Counted from the first letter of the stretch, positions 46,640 through 58,657 are shown. The stretch: DNA of 64,000 bases from Tanypteryx hageni (GCA_028673005.1 CM054120.1:75565533-75629532); one strand, 5' to 3'. Made by a program: numbers and translations. Notes: generated by a model from the letters alone, not told the origin.

Positions 46640-46910
46640 CTGTGCCTACTTAGCCCTCTCAACCTCTTCCTTTTTTTCTCTTGACCACTATTTCAATATA
46701 GTGCCATTTCTCATCTCCCCATTCCCAATCCCCTCTCTCTTTTCGTACTTTCGTCTTTCCCAAGCCCCACCCCTCCTTATCCTCCTCCCTTTTCTTATCT
46801 CCCTCCCTCTCCTTATTCCTCCTCCATCTCCTTATTCCCTCTCTCTCTCCTTATTCCCCTACCTCTCCTTATTCCCCTCCCTCTTCTTATTGCATGACAT
46901 TCTTTAAGTC
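46640..46910 (+). repeat. Pyrimidine-rich tract with a about 19-bp tandem repeat
   Basis: From about 46790 to 46890 the unit CTCCTTATTCCCCTCCCT (with variants) is repeated at least five times. The surrounding sequence is C/T-rich. Confidence 0.7.
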
Positions 46911-46990
46911 ACGCCTTCCTCTAAATCTTTCTTTTTGCATCCAATGCACTCTGCAGTCTCTCTCCGTCCGTGCTCACAACGCCATTGACA

Positions 46991-47021
46991 ATACGGGGCG
47001 GCGGTTGTGGAGTGATTAGAG
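46991..47021 (+). repeat. tRNA-derived SINE, family 2, 5' part (split by hAT)
   Basis: GGGCGGCGGTTGTGGAGTGATTAGAG has the form of a tRNA 5' half with box A. It is continued after the hAT element at 49517. Confidence 0.7.
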
Positions 47022-47229
47022 CATAGGTCTGCAACCTGGTGCTCGCGAGCAAAGCAGTGCTCTTGTCACTTAATGAAGTGCTCTCCAAATAGTAAAAAAA
47101 ATAGTGCTCGCGAGCACTCCCAATCAGGTCTCCTAAAGAATTCATTATAACATTCCTACGAGTAAAACAATTATTTTGTTCTTTCTATTTATAGAAATAA
47201 AAATGCGAAATCTCTAAATGGGAAAACTC

Positions 47230-48830
47230 CATAAAGTGTACAGGATATATTACGTGGATGCTCAATCATCTTTGCCCAGACTTAAAACAAATGAAAAGGG
47301 GCGTGCCGTATTTCAATAGTTGGATATCACCCAAAATGTTAACAAATTCGGAATGCTGGGTTTACTATGCCGGTTTTCTGGATTTCGCGAGGCAAACTGC
47401 GAGCGATATTACACTAAACACCATGTAACGATTTCTGAAGAGTATCCAAGATAATCTGCTGTAAGAGATATTAAACATCGAGAGTTGAAAGACAGTTTGA
47501 AGAGGGGAAAAACCATTTTTCCTTCGCGTTGTAATTTAAACATATTACCAACTGTGTCATTTGAGCTGTTAAAAATTATCGCAAAGCATTAAATGCCATA
47601 TAGTAATGGTGAAATTGTTAAGGAGTGCATAGTATCTTCTATGAAAATTTTAGCTAGAGCTATGCAAGACAACTGTTAATAGAATCTGGTTAAAATATCC
47701 CGATGAATAGCGAAACGGTAACAAGGCGTGTGATCTCAAATGCAAGAGTCATAAAAGGACAATAGTTGGGTGAAACTGCTCAGTGTACTAATTTTACCTT
47801 GACTTTAGACAAATCAACAGATCTGTCTCTCAGCTCATGTGTTTCGTACAATTTCTACAAAGTGATGCTACAGCTGAAGAACACTTTTGAATGTGTTACC
47901 GCTTACCGGTAAAACAACAAGAAAGGATATTTATGAAAACTTATGCAGGTTCTAACATGTAACAATGTTGATCTATCTAAGCCTGTTTCAGATATTACTG
48001 ATGGTGCTCCCTCCATGATTGGAAAGAAGAAAGGTCTGATTACTTATTTGATAGAGGACAATAGGTCCCTCATTAATGCATTATCACTGTTTAAATCATA
48101 TGGAGGTACTGTATAATAGGTTAAAAAGTGAAAAAAATACCCTTGGTTGTCTTAAAACTATTGATAAAATCATTTACTATCTTTTGTCAAGGCCTCTTAA
48201 TAAGCGATTTCTGAAAATGTTTCTGGAAGACTTTCAAGCTCCACATTCTGAGCTAATTGTTCATGACAATGTCAGGTGGCTCAGTCGTGCCAAGGCACCT
48301 GCCAGATTTCGGGAAGCTTATTGAAGAGATAAACGCTTTCCTAGTTCAAAACAATAAATCGGTCTTACTCCCTATGAATTCAAGATAACATTCTCATTTA
48401 TGGTTGATCTCTTTTCGCGCTTAACGGCATAAATTTAAAACTTCAAGGAAGATAAATAACTGTTGTAGTTTTGTGCGAGGAAATAACAGCTTTTCAAAAC
48501 AAGCCTACTAATTTTCTAAGTCAGATAGGTGAGATAGTCTAGCGACATGTTTCAGAACTAGAGAAATGTTTGCTAAAAACCAAAACTGAACAATGCCCAC
48601 GCTTTGTAGCCGAAGTCATTGCAAAGCTTCCCGTCAAATGATCTCTCGAGTATTTTTAATTACTTACAAAGAATTGATTGCCGCAGAATTGGAGCTTATA
48701 GATATGCGGTCATCACTTGCCATAAAATACTTGCATATTTTTCGATTTTGGGGGTCATCTGACTGCAATGACAAATTTCCTTCGTGAACACATGATGCAT
48801 TTAAAGTTCTTTCAATGTTTATAAAGTGAT
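47230..48830 (+). pseudogene. hAT transposase (ZBED5/FAM200-type), heavily decayed
   Basis: Recognisable blocks in order on the plus strand: LTLDKSTDLSLSSC (47800-47840, LxLDESTDxS motif), SDITDGAPSMIGKKKGLITY (47990-48050, the TDGAPAMxGxxxG motif), an 82-codon stretch (48076-48321) with RPLNKRFLKMFLEDF and DNVRWLSRAKAPARF (VRWLSRGKxLxRF motif), then TFSFMVDLFSRLN-like and NLKLQG-like sequence (48385-48450). These are the ordered motifs of the ZBED5/FAM200 branch of hAT transposases. Frameshifts and stops occur every 100 to 200 bp, and the N-terminal BED finger was not found. Confidence 0.75.
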
Positions 48831-48952
48831 GAACAATATTAAAAACAGAAAAGAGCAAGAATAACTACAGAACATTTGCATGAGTGTATTCGACTTGCCA
48901 TTTAAAAAGGTCAGGTGAATGCCTTTCAAAGCCAAGGGACACATTAAAAATA

Positions 48953-49114
48953 CCGTATTTCCTCGATTGCAAGACGCCATCGATTGTAAGACCCTTGATT
49001 TAATAATAGCTTTTCGAAAAATAATACTACAGATGCAATCGAATGTAAGACGAACCCCGATTTCAGAGACATTAAGAAGTGAAACAAGTGCGTTTTAGAA
49101 TCGAGGAAATATGG
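48953..49114. mobile_element. MITE with CCGTATTTCCTCGATT termini, nested in hAT
   Basis: CCGTATTTCCTCGATT and the inverse of AATCGAGGAAATATGG match with one mismatch. TA flanks both sides. The element is 162 bp, with internal repeats of ATCGA(T/A)TGTAAGACG. It is non-coding and lies within the hAT at 47022-49516. Confidence 0.75.
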
Positions 49115-49516
49115 TAATATAAGGAAGTAATTTCCATGTTTATATCCCATTTTGCATTTTTGATGCATTTGTTAGTTTTTATTTTAATGTTCCTCAGTGG
49201 CATATTTTAGACGTAATGAAAATGGGGATTGAAAAGTGGACAACTTTAAAGTTTGAAGGAAAGTTTTCTTTTATTTTATATTTTGTTCCAGGGAATGACT
49301 AAATTACTCTATTTAAAATTAACGTGGATTTTTAATATTGTCTTTTTGTGTCACTATGCCAAAAGCAGGCAAAATTTGAGATGAACTGCTGTTCAAATGT
49401 AATTCGTATAGGGTGGCTATATTCTGTAGATCCCTCCGTGGAACCGCGACTGATGCTCCGTGAAAGAAGCTCAGTCATCGTGGTGCTCATCATTGGAAAA
49501 AGGTGGCAGACCCCTG

Positions 49517-49795
49517 GGTTAGAGCGTCGGCCTTCCGCACAGCGGGTCTAGTTTCGAATCCGGCGGAGGTCGGAGTTTTCAACATGAAATCATCCCGTCC
49601 TCTACTTGGCAATTTGAGGAGACCGCGCAAGTCAGCACTCCGTCCTTCGGAAGGGACGTTATGCAGTTGGCCCCCTTGGTGCCCTTTGTAAAGAGTAGGC
49701 TAATTCCGGATCCCTCGTGTGTTTCTCCTCGCAGAAGTAATAATAGCTACAATAATCCAAGAGGTTGATTAGCCATAAATACAAACCAACAACAA
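49517..49795 (+). repeat. tRNA-derived SINE, family 2, 3' part
   Basis: Continues the tRNA-like head (AGAGCGTCGGCCTTCCGCAC, then box B TTTCGAATCCGGCGG). A body (GTTTTCAACATGAAATCATC, GGCCCCCTTGGTGCCCTTTG-like) and an end CAAACCAACAACAAAC follow. It is a different family from the SINE at 15946. Confidence 0.7.
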
Positions 49796-50779
49796 ACCAT
49801 TGAGAGTACGGCGGATATGCGCCAAATTTGAGATTTTAAATTGTCCTCGGAATGTTTTGTAAACATTTTCATACAGCCGCCAAGTAACAGATATTATCTT
49901 GCAAATTATTTTGAGGCCTTATAGGAATGATAGTTAATAAAATTTGAACGTTTGGCCAGTCAGTGTTTCGTCGTGCTTTTCATGGGAATCTGCGATAACT
50001 CTCATATAATTTAGAGTATTTCCTCCAAATAGATTTAACGCAATTAAATTGAAAATATACTAGAGAGCTACATAAATTTTTAGCACATTCATGGGCACCT
50101 ATTTTCCCTTCTTATACAATATATGATATTTTACCTCTACCCTTTGCTTTTATTCCCTTTTCAAACCTGAGCCATGATTTCACATCCTCTACTCATTATT
50201 TTTGTCGGAGTTTAAATTTTATTTGTCACCTTTGTTGTTTTTTAGAACGATTTCAGCCACAGAGGGTAAAAGAAAAGTAGATGGCAATGTTGATATATTA
50301 AAAATTCATATTGCATTTAAAAGTAAAAATTTCATCGTATCTGTTACGACTTGACATAAACTCAAGCGGATTTTTATTGCACCCAAACCGAAAAATACTG
50401 ATGATGCTCCGAGCCTACCTACCATCTAAAATGCGAATAACGACAAATTAGACCTATCAGTTGACTCGCTTCAACTAGACCCGAATCGGGAGGCATTTAA
50501 GACCTAATTATGTATAGTTTTCAATTTAATGCGAACGAAACGCATCCTAGTAATACCTATCGTTTCCTGATAATTTTCAGTTAACTTTAAATTTAATATG
50601 GATATTATGGAATTTTATTAACCTCATCTTTGGACAGCTCGTACATCGATTCAGTCCTAATGTACTCTGATGTATATGTTGACACAAACTTCCCAGTGAA
50701 GTTCACTTAATGATATAGATCCGCGGACTACTGGTGGTCAGCGAACTTGCTTCAGGGGGTCTGCACAAGCGATCAAAAG
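49796..50779. other. No feature recognised
   Basis: No supported gene or repeat. Confidence 0.35.
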
Positions 50780-50787
50780 AACTAAGG

Positions 50788-51837
50788 CAGAGCTTCTCAA
50801 CATTTTTGGAGGTACGGAACCCTTTAGAAATTGGACACCGCTTCGCGGAACCCCACAATGCGCTTCAGGCAAAAATATCTAAAGAATATAATACAATAAC
50901 GAAGTAAACAAACCCTACAGAATAACGGTTAAACTTTACTGTGATGGCCCCTAAAATACTAGCATAAATGACATCAAAATTAACAAATAACAAAAAAAAT
51001 GGCAAATGGCAAATAACGAAATAAGATCGATGAAGATGCTCTTCCAGGATGATACTTTCATGTTTGACTATCTGTTAAACAAAAATATAATAACACTACC
51101 ATCTAACATCCCAGAATGTTTAACTGATAAAATTAAATTGCAAAAAGATATTTAAAAAATGAAAATGTACTACAATAAATTATAGAAAAAGAACAATTAT
51201 AATAATGAATCGTTAAATATTTAACTTAAAGATATAAGAAATAGTTGAATTGGGTCTTTTATGGCGCACCAGAACGAAGTTAAAAACTGACAATTAATAA
51301 ATTAATATCGTTGGGTTTTATTTCATATAAAAATACATTATATTTAGTACATTCCATCTTCCAATCAAAATCCAACTTAAGGTAAAAGAAGGTGAAAGAC
51401 AACTAAATTGGTATAATCAAGTAATTTTAGTGTTGCGGCAAAATTTGTTGATGTCATAATCAATGTAATATTCATTTTAAATGATAATACAAAAAATCTG
51501 AAGCGTAATTTTGGGAGGCGGGGAGGGGGGGGGTCAAAATTGGACATCTTTGAGTTGACACTGAGCCATATTTCCCCCGCAAATGAAAGTCTGCCACAGC
51601 AACATACACAGCTGTGTCCAACAGGCACTTAAACAATCACCAAAATTCTATAAGTCTCCAGTATGCGATATTATATTAATTTATTTAGATCAAACCATAT
51701 ATGTGTTAGAGGTGAATCGTTCCTGTTGACATGTGCTGTAGAGGCAATTAAACCACATCCTTTTTGTTATAAATGTACATTCATATTTTCTCGGAATCTC
51801 TGGACCTCTTTCGCGGAATCCTGGTTGAGAAGCACTG
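50788..51837. mobile_element. hAT-type element, non-autonomous
   Basis: The left end CAGAGCTTCTCAACATTTTTGG and the inverse of the right end CAGTGCTTCTCAACCAGGATTCC share CAG-x-GCTTCTCAAC. Flanking 8-mers AACTAAGG (50780-50787) and AATTAGGG (51838-51845) match at six of eight. Both ends also carry a CGCGGAA(C/T)CC phrase (CTTCGCGGAACCCC left, TTTCGCGGAATCCT right). No transposase frame is visible in 1050 bp. Confidence 0.7.
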
Positions 51838-51845
51838 AATTAGGG

Positions 51846-54800
51846 ACCTGCTCGTTGCTACGCAGCTTAAAAATAATTTTATTTATAAAATTACCATGAC
51901 AACCCTAAATAAACAAATTCTGATTAGAAGCGTTTCGAATAAAAATTTCTTATATTCGTCCATTAAAAAGGATGTTTTCCTTTTGGCGTGGTTTTTTGAG
52001 GATCGCTCACGCGACTCACGGCTTTTATAGCACAACATAACCAAATCAACCCAATTTAGCCTGAAGAAGTTGTAATTGAGCAGAAAGAAACCCGCCGAAA
52101 CGGAAATATAAATAAAAATGAAATAACCGTTGTTAAAAGTATTTCTTTCGAAGGGGGGATATCTTTGGCCCTCTATTTCTTTGTAATTTTTCTGCAGATA
52201 AAGTTTGGCGCCTAAATCCTACGTATTTGGCGTTTTCTAATCTAATTCTTTTGCCGCCAAAGTTTTACGTCTTGATCTTATGTATTCTGTGTTCTCAGTT
52301 ATGATCCTTATCAATCCTTCTGGAGTAAATCTGTCTTGTCTTCTTTTTTGTTCTGTATTTCTTTTGGCTTTTCTTGCTTCTCTATTCAAATATTCAACAT
52401 TGAGAGTGTTTCCTTCGGCATTATTTGAAACATTACTTGACGACAATTCAGCTACACAATTTGATGAACTTGCCTCACACAATTATCCATAGCCTGCCTT
52501 AATGAAAATTTAAATAGAAAGTTAAATTAATATAACCAATATATTTCCAAGTATCGCTTATCGCTTGTCTTTTTTTAATTTATACCACTTGTAAGATTTA
52601 AATTTTGTTATATTATTAATAGCTTTAAAACTTTTTAATCATTGTTATTATTTAAAATTCCCCAGAAAACGTCTATGAATGGAAAAAAACATTATAAAAA
52701 TCGTAAATCTCAAACTCAAAAAAATCGGTAAAAAACGTATAACTCAACTGTAATAAATTTTTATTGATCTAATGACGGTCGATTTGCATATAAAATTCGC
52801 AGGAAAAAATCGTCTTAAAATGTAATTTTCGACGAATTCAAATGAGATATAAATATTCACGTTACCAAAATTAATTTTCATACCTTTAGATGTGCAAATG
52901 CCGTGTCATTTCCTAACTTAAAATTGTTTCAAGATTATTCATATAACCGTTCGCATTCAGTAATCAGCTAACGTAAAGATGGTAAACATACTCCTTTACA
53001 ACCACATCCCGATCTCTGATTGGCTTGGCAGTCAACCAATAAAACTGAAAACGTCTTCTGACTGACAGACCGACGACAAATTATAATAGATAAGTTAAAG
53101 GCGATAGTGACGAAGATGGAACTATACCGAATAGTATATAACTGCAAAAGAAATTAGATTCCAAGTACAGAAATGTGATTGATGGTGGTCCGTGAACGCG
53201 AAAATGTCGAGAACCTTCGCTTTACTATTTACTCGACGTCTTTCATTAAAGCTGTAACGCAAATTCGCACTTACACAATTAGGAGAGATAGCATAATACA
53301 TCAACGCTGCCGCGCGTTTCTTCACACGCGTGAATGCTCGCGCGCGTATGAATAAATTGTTTCCCGATGAACTATTCTGATGCTATAGATTAGTTTAAAA
53401 AAAAGGTTTTAAAATACCATTATCTGTTATCGTAAACTTGATCCCGTAAGGAATACTGAAAAAAATAGAGACAATTACTCAGACATCCAAATTGAAATTC
53501 GCCGTTTCACGACAGAATTACTCCGCTCATTAAAAGTGCCTTTCGATGTTCGCGATAATCCTCATTTGATATGATTTGGGAATATTTGGAGATATTTCCC
53601 TGGAGAAAATTTGTCCGTAGATCGACGCAAAAGTTTAGACTTGTAGCTTTCCTAGCTAGGGCATTGCTAAGTACGCAAATAATGCCTCTTAAAGGTTTCG
53701 CTAAAATCCTCCGCATTGAACTCGCCCAGGAAGAACAGCAGCGTGGGAGGCACGTGATCATAATTATTTGCATCGACTTCTTTACTCCATTTCTGCACAC
53801 CGCAATCGGTGCACTTAAATTATGGCTGATATTTCCCTCTTTTCCTGCATTATAATCCAGATAGTGTAGGGAGAGATGTTGCGCTCCTCGCCGCTTTTAT
53901 GACACACAATTTGGTCTCCCGTTCCATATGTGTAGCCCAGCAGAAAGGTCTGTCAGCGATTAAACTTGGTTATATACTCCGCTGCCTTCTACAGATACTC
54001 ATTCTTATACGGAACGCTTTCGGATCTTGTAAGCTTTTGTTGATGCAATCAAATTTTTCAAAGGATAGCTTATACAATGCGATTAGTTAAAATGAATTGT
54101 GCATACTTTCGCGTGCACGCAACTGTTTATGCCGTAGATATGTGCAATTCTCTAGCTTTGCCCTTTTGGTCACTTAACAGTAGAGTCTTGACTACCTCAT
54201 CCAGTAATCTCTTCTTCTACTTTACCGGAGATGTGTTTTTCCTTTCACGACTTACGAATTTTTCCGCGCCGAGTCATGAAACTGTGGAAGGAAGCACGCC
54301 AAACATTCGAAGTGCGGAGAGGCGCGTTACTTTCGTATCATTTATTTTTATAGATCAGCGATTGTGAGATGTTATCTCAATGAGAACATGCTTGGCTTCT
54401 CTTACTGTAAAAGTCATCCATTTCTTTTGCTTATCTCGGGCTGTTTCTCTGCTTATGGTGTCGTTAATACTCGTGCGAGCATGCTTTAGAAACGGTGGAT
54501 TAAATAAGAATTACTATACTATCCTCTTGTTCCCCCGTGTAAGAAGTAAATTTAAAGGTATTAAAAATTTTCAGGTCTCTCTAAAAATTGTAATTTTACT
54601 GATCATTTAATATTATTTTTCTAAAAATTTGGTCTCTCTCTAAAATAGATCTGAGATCATTGATATCGTTCAGAAGGCCAAAAGCAACACGGATATATTT
54701 TATTGCGGGTGAAGTGTTTTGCGGAATTGCGATGTGATTGATACAATTTTTTAAGACACTCGTCTATTATTTCAACATTTATTTCGAGTTTCTTCGAACC

Positions 54801-55550
54801 AAAATGACTATACTATAAGTCATTGTTGATTAATTTTCTATGAAGAAGCGAAAGTAATTTTAGTTTTCCTATTTTACCGTAGAGATATTATGAGGATCTT
54901 TCTTTGTCCGTTTTTTCGTGTATTTATTTCTACATTTTCAGTTTTCGTTTTTGCTCACAAAGGAAACAAATTACCTGGTATTTGTGGCTTGTTTGACAGT
55001 TTAATAGTAGCGCCTTTTATCATTTCTGTCATTTTTTAAAATTCGAGATCAATTACAGCAAGCGATTATTGAATTACAATTATGATCTAAAGGCATTTGT
55101 AAATAATAAGTTATCACCAGCAACTCACGAAATGTTAACTCAGTGCATTTGAAATAGCAGGACAGTATGATAATTATGCCGCTTGAAATCCTGAGTCTTT
55201 TTATATTCTTCGTAATATATTTCATCACTTTTAAGTGTTATTTGTTGGTTTTATTAGATCTCTAATTTCTAGAAATAAATGCTTCAATAAAAGTGTCAAT
55301 TAACAGCAAATCGGTCTAGTATTTATAGTTTGTAGTTTAACATCTTTGTGCCTGGAATATCTTATTTGATATGAACCTTATACGTATATCAATCTTCAGT
55401 AATTAAATTCTAGTTTGAACGGCGTCTCACCTCACTGGCAGTTTCCGATAAATTCCTGTTTTTTACATTATAAAAGTACTTTAACAAATGGGTTAAGAGT
55501 TGGATTGGTTCTAATTTATGCTCACATAATTTATCGTCTCGTTTTAAAAG
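51846..55550. other. No named gene; one unassigned basic minus frame
   Basis: A minus-strand frame at 52482-52237 (81 codons, ATG start) encodes a hydrophilic, basic product (NREARKAKRNTEQKRRQDRF, then SRRKTLAAKELD) of no recognised family. It may be a decayed element. Other frames at 53507-53855 and 54077-54367 look like chance. The exon candidates on either side imply this may be intron. Confidence 0.3.
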
Positions 55551-55685
55551 GTGTTCCCGCCTGACATGCTATTGAGCCAGTTCGCAAGTCTTCAAGATTC
55601 GGATTTGCTTCACGTGAGGATTCCCGTTCTGAGAAAGCAAGTGGTCGCTGCTATTGGCATGGCTCGCTTACAGGTTACCGATGAG
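55551..55685 (+). other. Candidate internal exon, unknown gene
   Basis: 135 bp, phase 0 at both ends, with a strong donor (GATGAG|GTGAGTAG) and a weaker acceptor (GTTTTAAAAG). 45 codons are open: VFPPDMLLSQFASLQDSDLL, then a stretch with LRKQVVAAIGMARLQ and a VTDE end. The amphipathic helix-like pattern and the change from AT-rich flanks to balanced codon use support coding. A stop lies just upstream in frame, as expected for an exon edge. No family is recognised. Confidence 0.5.
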
Positions 55686-57349
55686 GTGAGTAGTCCTACC
55701 ACAAGTCAAGTTTGTTGACCAACGGGTCTTTTTTGAATCGGTTGTCGTCGATTTTTAGTAGATTGCTGGCCGCGCATGTTTGCTCGGCCTGAAATTGGCG
55801 ATATTTCATTATTTGGATTCGAGATTGTTGAGCGCATAATATGTAATTTGAAGAGGAAAAAGAATATGCGAAAAATTTGCTTTAAATAATTTACAAAGGC
55901 GGATAGGAAGTGGTTCAACAAATGGCTCTAGTGACTTAATATGTGCCTGTATATCCACCTAAAATAAATTTCAAAAAGCGCTAATCTTATTCATGTTCTT
56001 GGGATACCACTACTTGCTTTCAAGTAAGACTAAATTTCGGTTTGGCGCTGCGTGTTCAGTTGGTTTTCACTGTTCAACGCCTGCTGCATAAAATAATGGC
56101 TTTCGGTGAAATGAGAATAGTTATTCCACCAGTAAATTTCCTGCCAAATAGTCTTATGCATAAAATTCCTGTGGGGATGTGGAAACGTCCCTGCGGACCC
56201 AAAAGTTTACGGTAGAAACGGAAAGCTTCAATGGCATCGTCTTTTCTAACGATCCTCTGCCGACCGTACCCTATGTCTGCTGGATTTATGTGGATCTGAT
56301 CTCGGATCCTTCCTTACCAATTTCACTGCCTTCCATCACCCCCTCTCCAGCCTCTATTTCCAATTCTCTCAACTCTATCACCTACTTCTCCCTCATTCGC
56401 CATCCAATGTTAGCTAACCCCGACCCCTTGCTTCAATCTTTTATCCCTCACCCTACCTCCAGACTTCGTTTCAGTCCAAATCCCGTTACCGCATCTACTT
56501 TCACATCCCCTACCACCCTGAGACCTTATCTACGACCTTCGGAAATATTCGAAAATAAGGCCCGCTCGATATTACGCGTCGTACGGGGATCGTGATTTAT
56601 GCAAATTGGTTCGTTTAATATTGAGATTAAAAACGAGTGAGTTTTAGTCTAAATTTATTGATGAAAAATGCATAATACTGGTCCGCTGGCCAATATGCAT
56701 AGGTTTCACAGTGGCTAGCTTCATCGTTCGTGCGATTTTGAAAATAATTGTCGCTTTTCAAATTTGGAAAGATAAAGAAATCCGCAAGGCTCGAATTGAA
56801 AGATTTGGATTGGACAATTTAACAGGTTTTGGTTACACATGAGGCGATATTATGATTTATCACTTCAAATTTTTAATAAAAGAGTTTGGGAACTTGGGAC
56901 CGGGAGAAGTTTGCAATATTTTGAAAGGAAACTAATAAGCCGGAAGTTTTACGCGAATAAGAAGATTAGTTAATATTTGGAAAAAGGAGCACTCGTTCTT
57001 ACGTATAGTGTGAGGGAAATAATTGATGCAAATTACGAAGCAATACATATAGGTTGTATTTTTTGGGGCTAAGCTGAATAATACAGTGGTCTTATATACT
57101 TAAATTGTTAAAAGTGAACAACAGGGTTCGGTAGTTAGGTAGGTGCTTTTAATTGAAGTGTCGCTTCAGAGTTACAACGAAAACCGATTAAAATAAACAA
57201 CCCAAGTCACCGACTTGAACAATTATAGAGTAAAAACTGTGGTATCCCTCAGTTTCACCTGTAGCAACTTAATTTCCATGTTTAACTTCGTAATATATAG
57301 CAATTATTTTCCACGCAGAATGCGAAATGACAAGTACGCCACATTATTG
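55686..57349. other. No gene recognised; pyrimidine-rich patch
   Basis: A 138-codon plus frame (56179-56595) lies in a C/T-rich patch and encodes a Ser/Pro/Leu-rich product without domains; I read it as compositional. Nothing else is supported. Confidence 0.35.
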
Positions 57350-57386
57350 TTGAAAATGAAATTTGGAGACTGCGGTGTACAGAATA

Positions 57387-57558
57387 GAAATAAATAAAAA
57401 CTCCTGAACCGTAAAATAATCCCAGTGAGCAATCGCACGTCAATAAGAGAAAAGTAGAGGCTAAAAAAATAAAAATTAATAAATAAATTTATACTTACAA
57501 GTTTGCAGGACGATGACCCACAGGGACTTGTTGTCGTAAACTAGCCTAAATAGGAAAG
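57387..57558 (-). repeat. Left inverted arm of Penelope-like element 2
   Basis: Inverse of 58501-58657: GAAATAAATAAAAACTCC at the outer edge, ACTAGCC(T/A)AAATAGGAAAG at the inner edge. It does not extend to the hammerhead-like motif, unlike in element 1. Confidence 0.85.
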
Positions 57559-57639
57559 AGAAAACAACAAAATTAATTTCGGGATTTACTGCAAATCTAC
57601 ACACACAAACACATACATTCCATCTGATTCCAGTCATCA

Positions 57640-58428
57640 TATTTCACATAAATTAGCACCATTCCACTTAATGGTACATAGACTCTTGCAAGTTTCTCTT
57701 TCTAAAGTTGATTTACTCACAGAATTAAAACATCAAAAACTGCGCTACAATCAATGGCTACGACCATCAGATGATAGAAATATTTTACGCAAACATAAGG
57801 GTAGTCTTTCTTTAAAAAAAAACGCATTACCCTCACAAACACGCCAACCAAAAAACCAAAATACGTAAAAATCCCCTTCGCCCCGTGTATAACAAACGAC
57901 TTACCAAAAATCTTCTCAAAACATAACCTTAAAACAGTACTTGTGAATGAAAACAAAATCTCCAACTTGCTACAAAATCCAAAAGACACGATCTCGACTC
58001 TACAAAAATCTGGCATAGTACACAAAATCGCTTGCTCAGACTGCGAGAAAGTTTACATAGGTCAAACTAAACGAAAGCTAGAAAAAAGGTTCAAAGAACA
58101 CCTTGCACATTACAAACACAATAGGTTTAACAGGTCTATCGTCGCAATACACATGCAGGAAAACAATCATCATATTAAAATCGAAAACATGGCTCTCTTA
58201 AAACCAACACAAATTTACTGGAAACTAGACGCTTACGAGAGCATTTTCATAAACAAATACGAAGACACGGTAATGAATAACGACCGCGGGCTCATTCCTT
58301 ACTCACCCCTCTACACGTTGACCGTTTGGAATTCCCCACCCCCTTCCCTACTTTCACTTTTACCCGGAACGTATAAATACACAAGACCCATACGACCCAT
58401 ACAAGATCCATACGACTTCAGCTACTGA
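57640..58428 (+). pseudogene. Penelope-like RT thumb fragment plus GIY-YIG endonuclease
   Basis: Starts within the RT thumb (HKLAPFHLMVHRLLQVSLSK at 57650-57705) and runs to a stop at 57866. A frameshift there leads into VKIPFAPCITNDLPKIFSK, then the 161-codon frame ending at 58428. The GIY-YIG domain is about residues 20-110 of that frame: IVHKIACSDCEKVYIGQTKR, LEKRFKEHLAHYKH, SIVAIHMQENNHH, and a Glu in YESIFINKY. This is the endonuclease that sets Penelope insertion sites. All catalytic RT motifs are absent, so the copy is 5'-truncated. The stop codon TGA (58426-58428) is part of the CTGAAGA of the hammerhead-like motif. Confidence 0.8.
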
Positions 58429-58464
58429 AGATGAGAGCTTAGCTCTCGAAATACGTATCTAGTG
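58421..58464 (+). ncRNA. Hammerhead-like ribozyme motif in Penelope-like element 2
   Basis: Order: GCTA (58421-58424), CTGAAGA (58425-58431), one extra T, a perfect 6-bp stem with TTA loop (58433-58447), GAA (58448-58450), self-complementary ATACGTAT (58451-58458), C (58459), TAGT (58460-58463). This gives the hammerhead core CUGANGA / GAA / UH with stem I as GCUA-UAGU, a strong stem II and a minimal stem III, with predicted cleavage after 58459. The extra base between A9 and stem II departs from the consensus. Cleavage is not shown. Confidence 0.5.
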
Positions 58465-58500
58465 AGTTTTTCCAGTGATTGTGCGTGTCTGTGTGCTTTT

Positions 58501-58657
58501 CTTTCCTATTTTGGCTAGTTTCCGACAACAGAACCCTGTAGGCCATCGCCCAGCAAACTTTTAAGTAAAAATTTATTTATTAAGTTTTATTTTTCTCTTA
58601 TTGACGTGCGATTGCTCACTTGGATTATTTTACGGTTCAGGAGTTTTTATTTATTTC
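58501..58657 (+). repeat. Right inverted arm of Penelope-like element 2
   Basis: Starts CTTTCCTATTTTGGCTAGTT and ends GGAGTTTTTATTTATTTCC. It is the 3' UTR end of the element and pairs with 57387-57558. Confidence 0.85.

Larger units (their letters stand above)
47022..49516 (+). mobile_element. hAT (ZBED/FAM200-like) transposon inside a SINE
   Basis: The left end CATAGGTCTGCAACCTGGTG and the inverse of the right end CAGGGGTCTGCCACCTTTTT form the termini. The flanking 8-mers GATTAGAG (47014-47021) and GGTTAGAG (49517-49524) match at seven of eight positions. Removing the 2495-bp element rejoins a tRNA-derived SINE. The left subterminal region has GTGCTCGCGAGCA twice (47040 and 47105 areas). 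It carries a decayed transposase on the plus strand and a small MITE. Confidence 0.8.
57350..58657 (+). mobile_element. Penelope-like element 2 with inverted ends
   Basis: 57387-57558 is the inverse of 58501-58657 with scattered differences and small indels. Between them lies a short RT-thumb and GIY-YIG coding part. The 13-mer CGCCACATTATTG occurs just outside both ends (57337-57349 and 58658-58670) and is a likely target duplication; 37 extra bases lie between the left copy and the left arm. As in the element at 30735, the left arm is an inverted copy of the 3' end. Confidence 0.8.

Noticed and set aside
53507..53855. 97- and 94-codon overlapping frames on opposite strands
   Set aside because: Mutually antisense, no domain or splice support for either.
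56179..56595. 138-codon plus-strand frame
   Set aside because: Same pyrimidine-rich composition and low-complexity product; no splice or family support.
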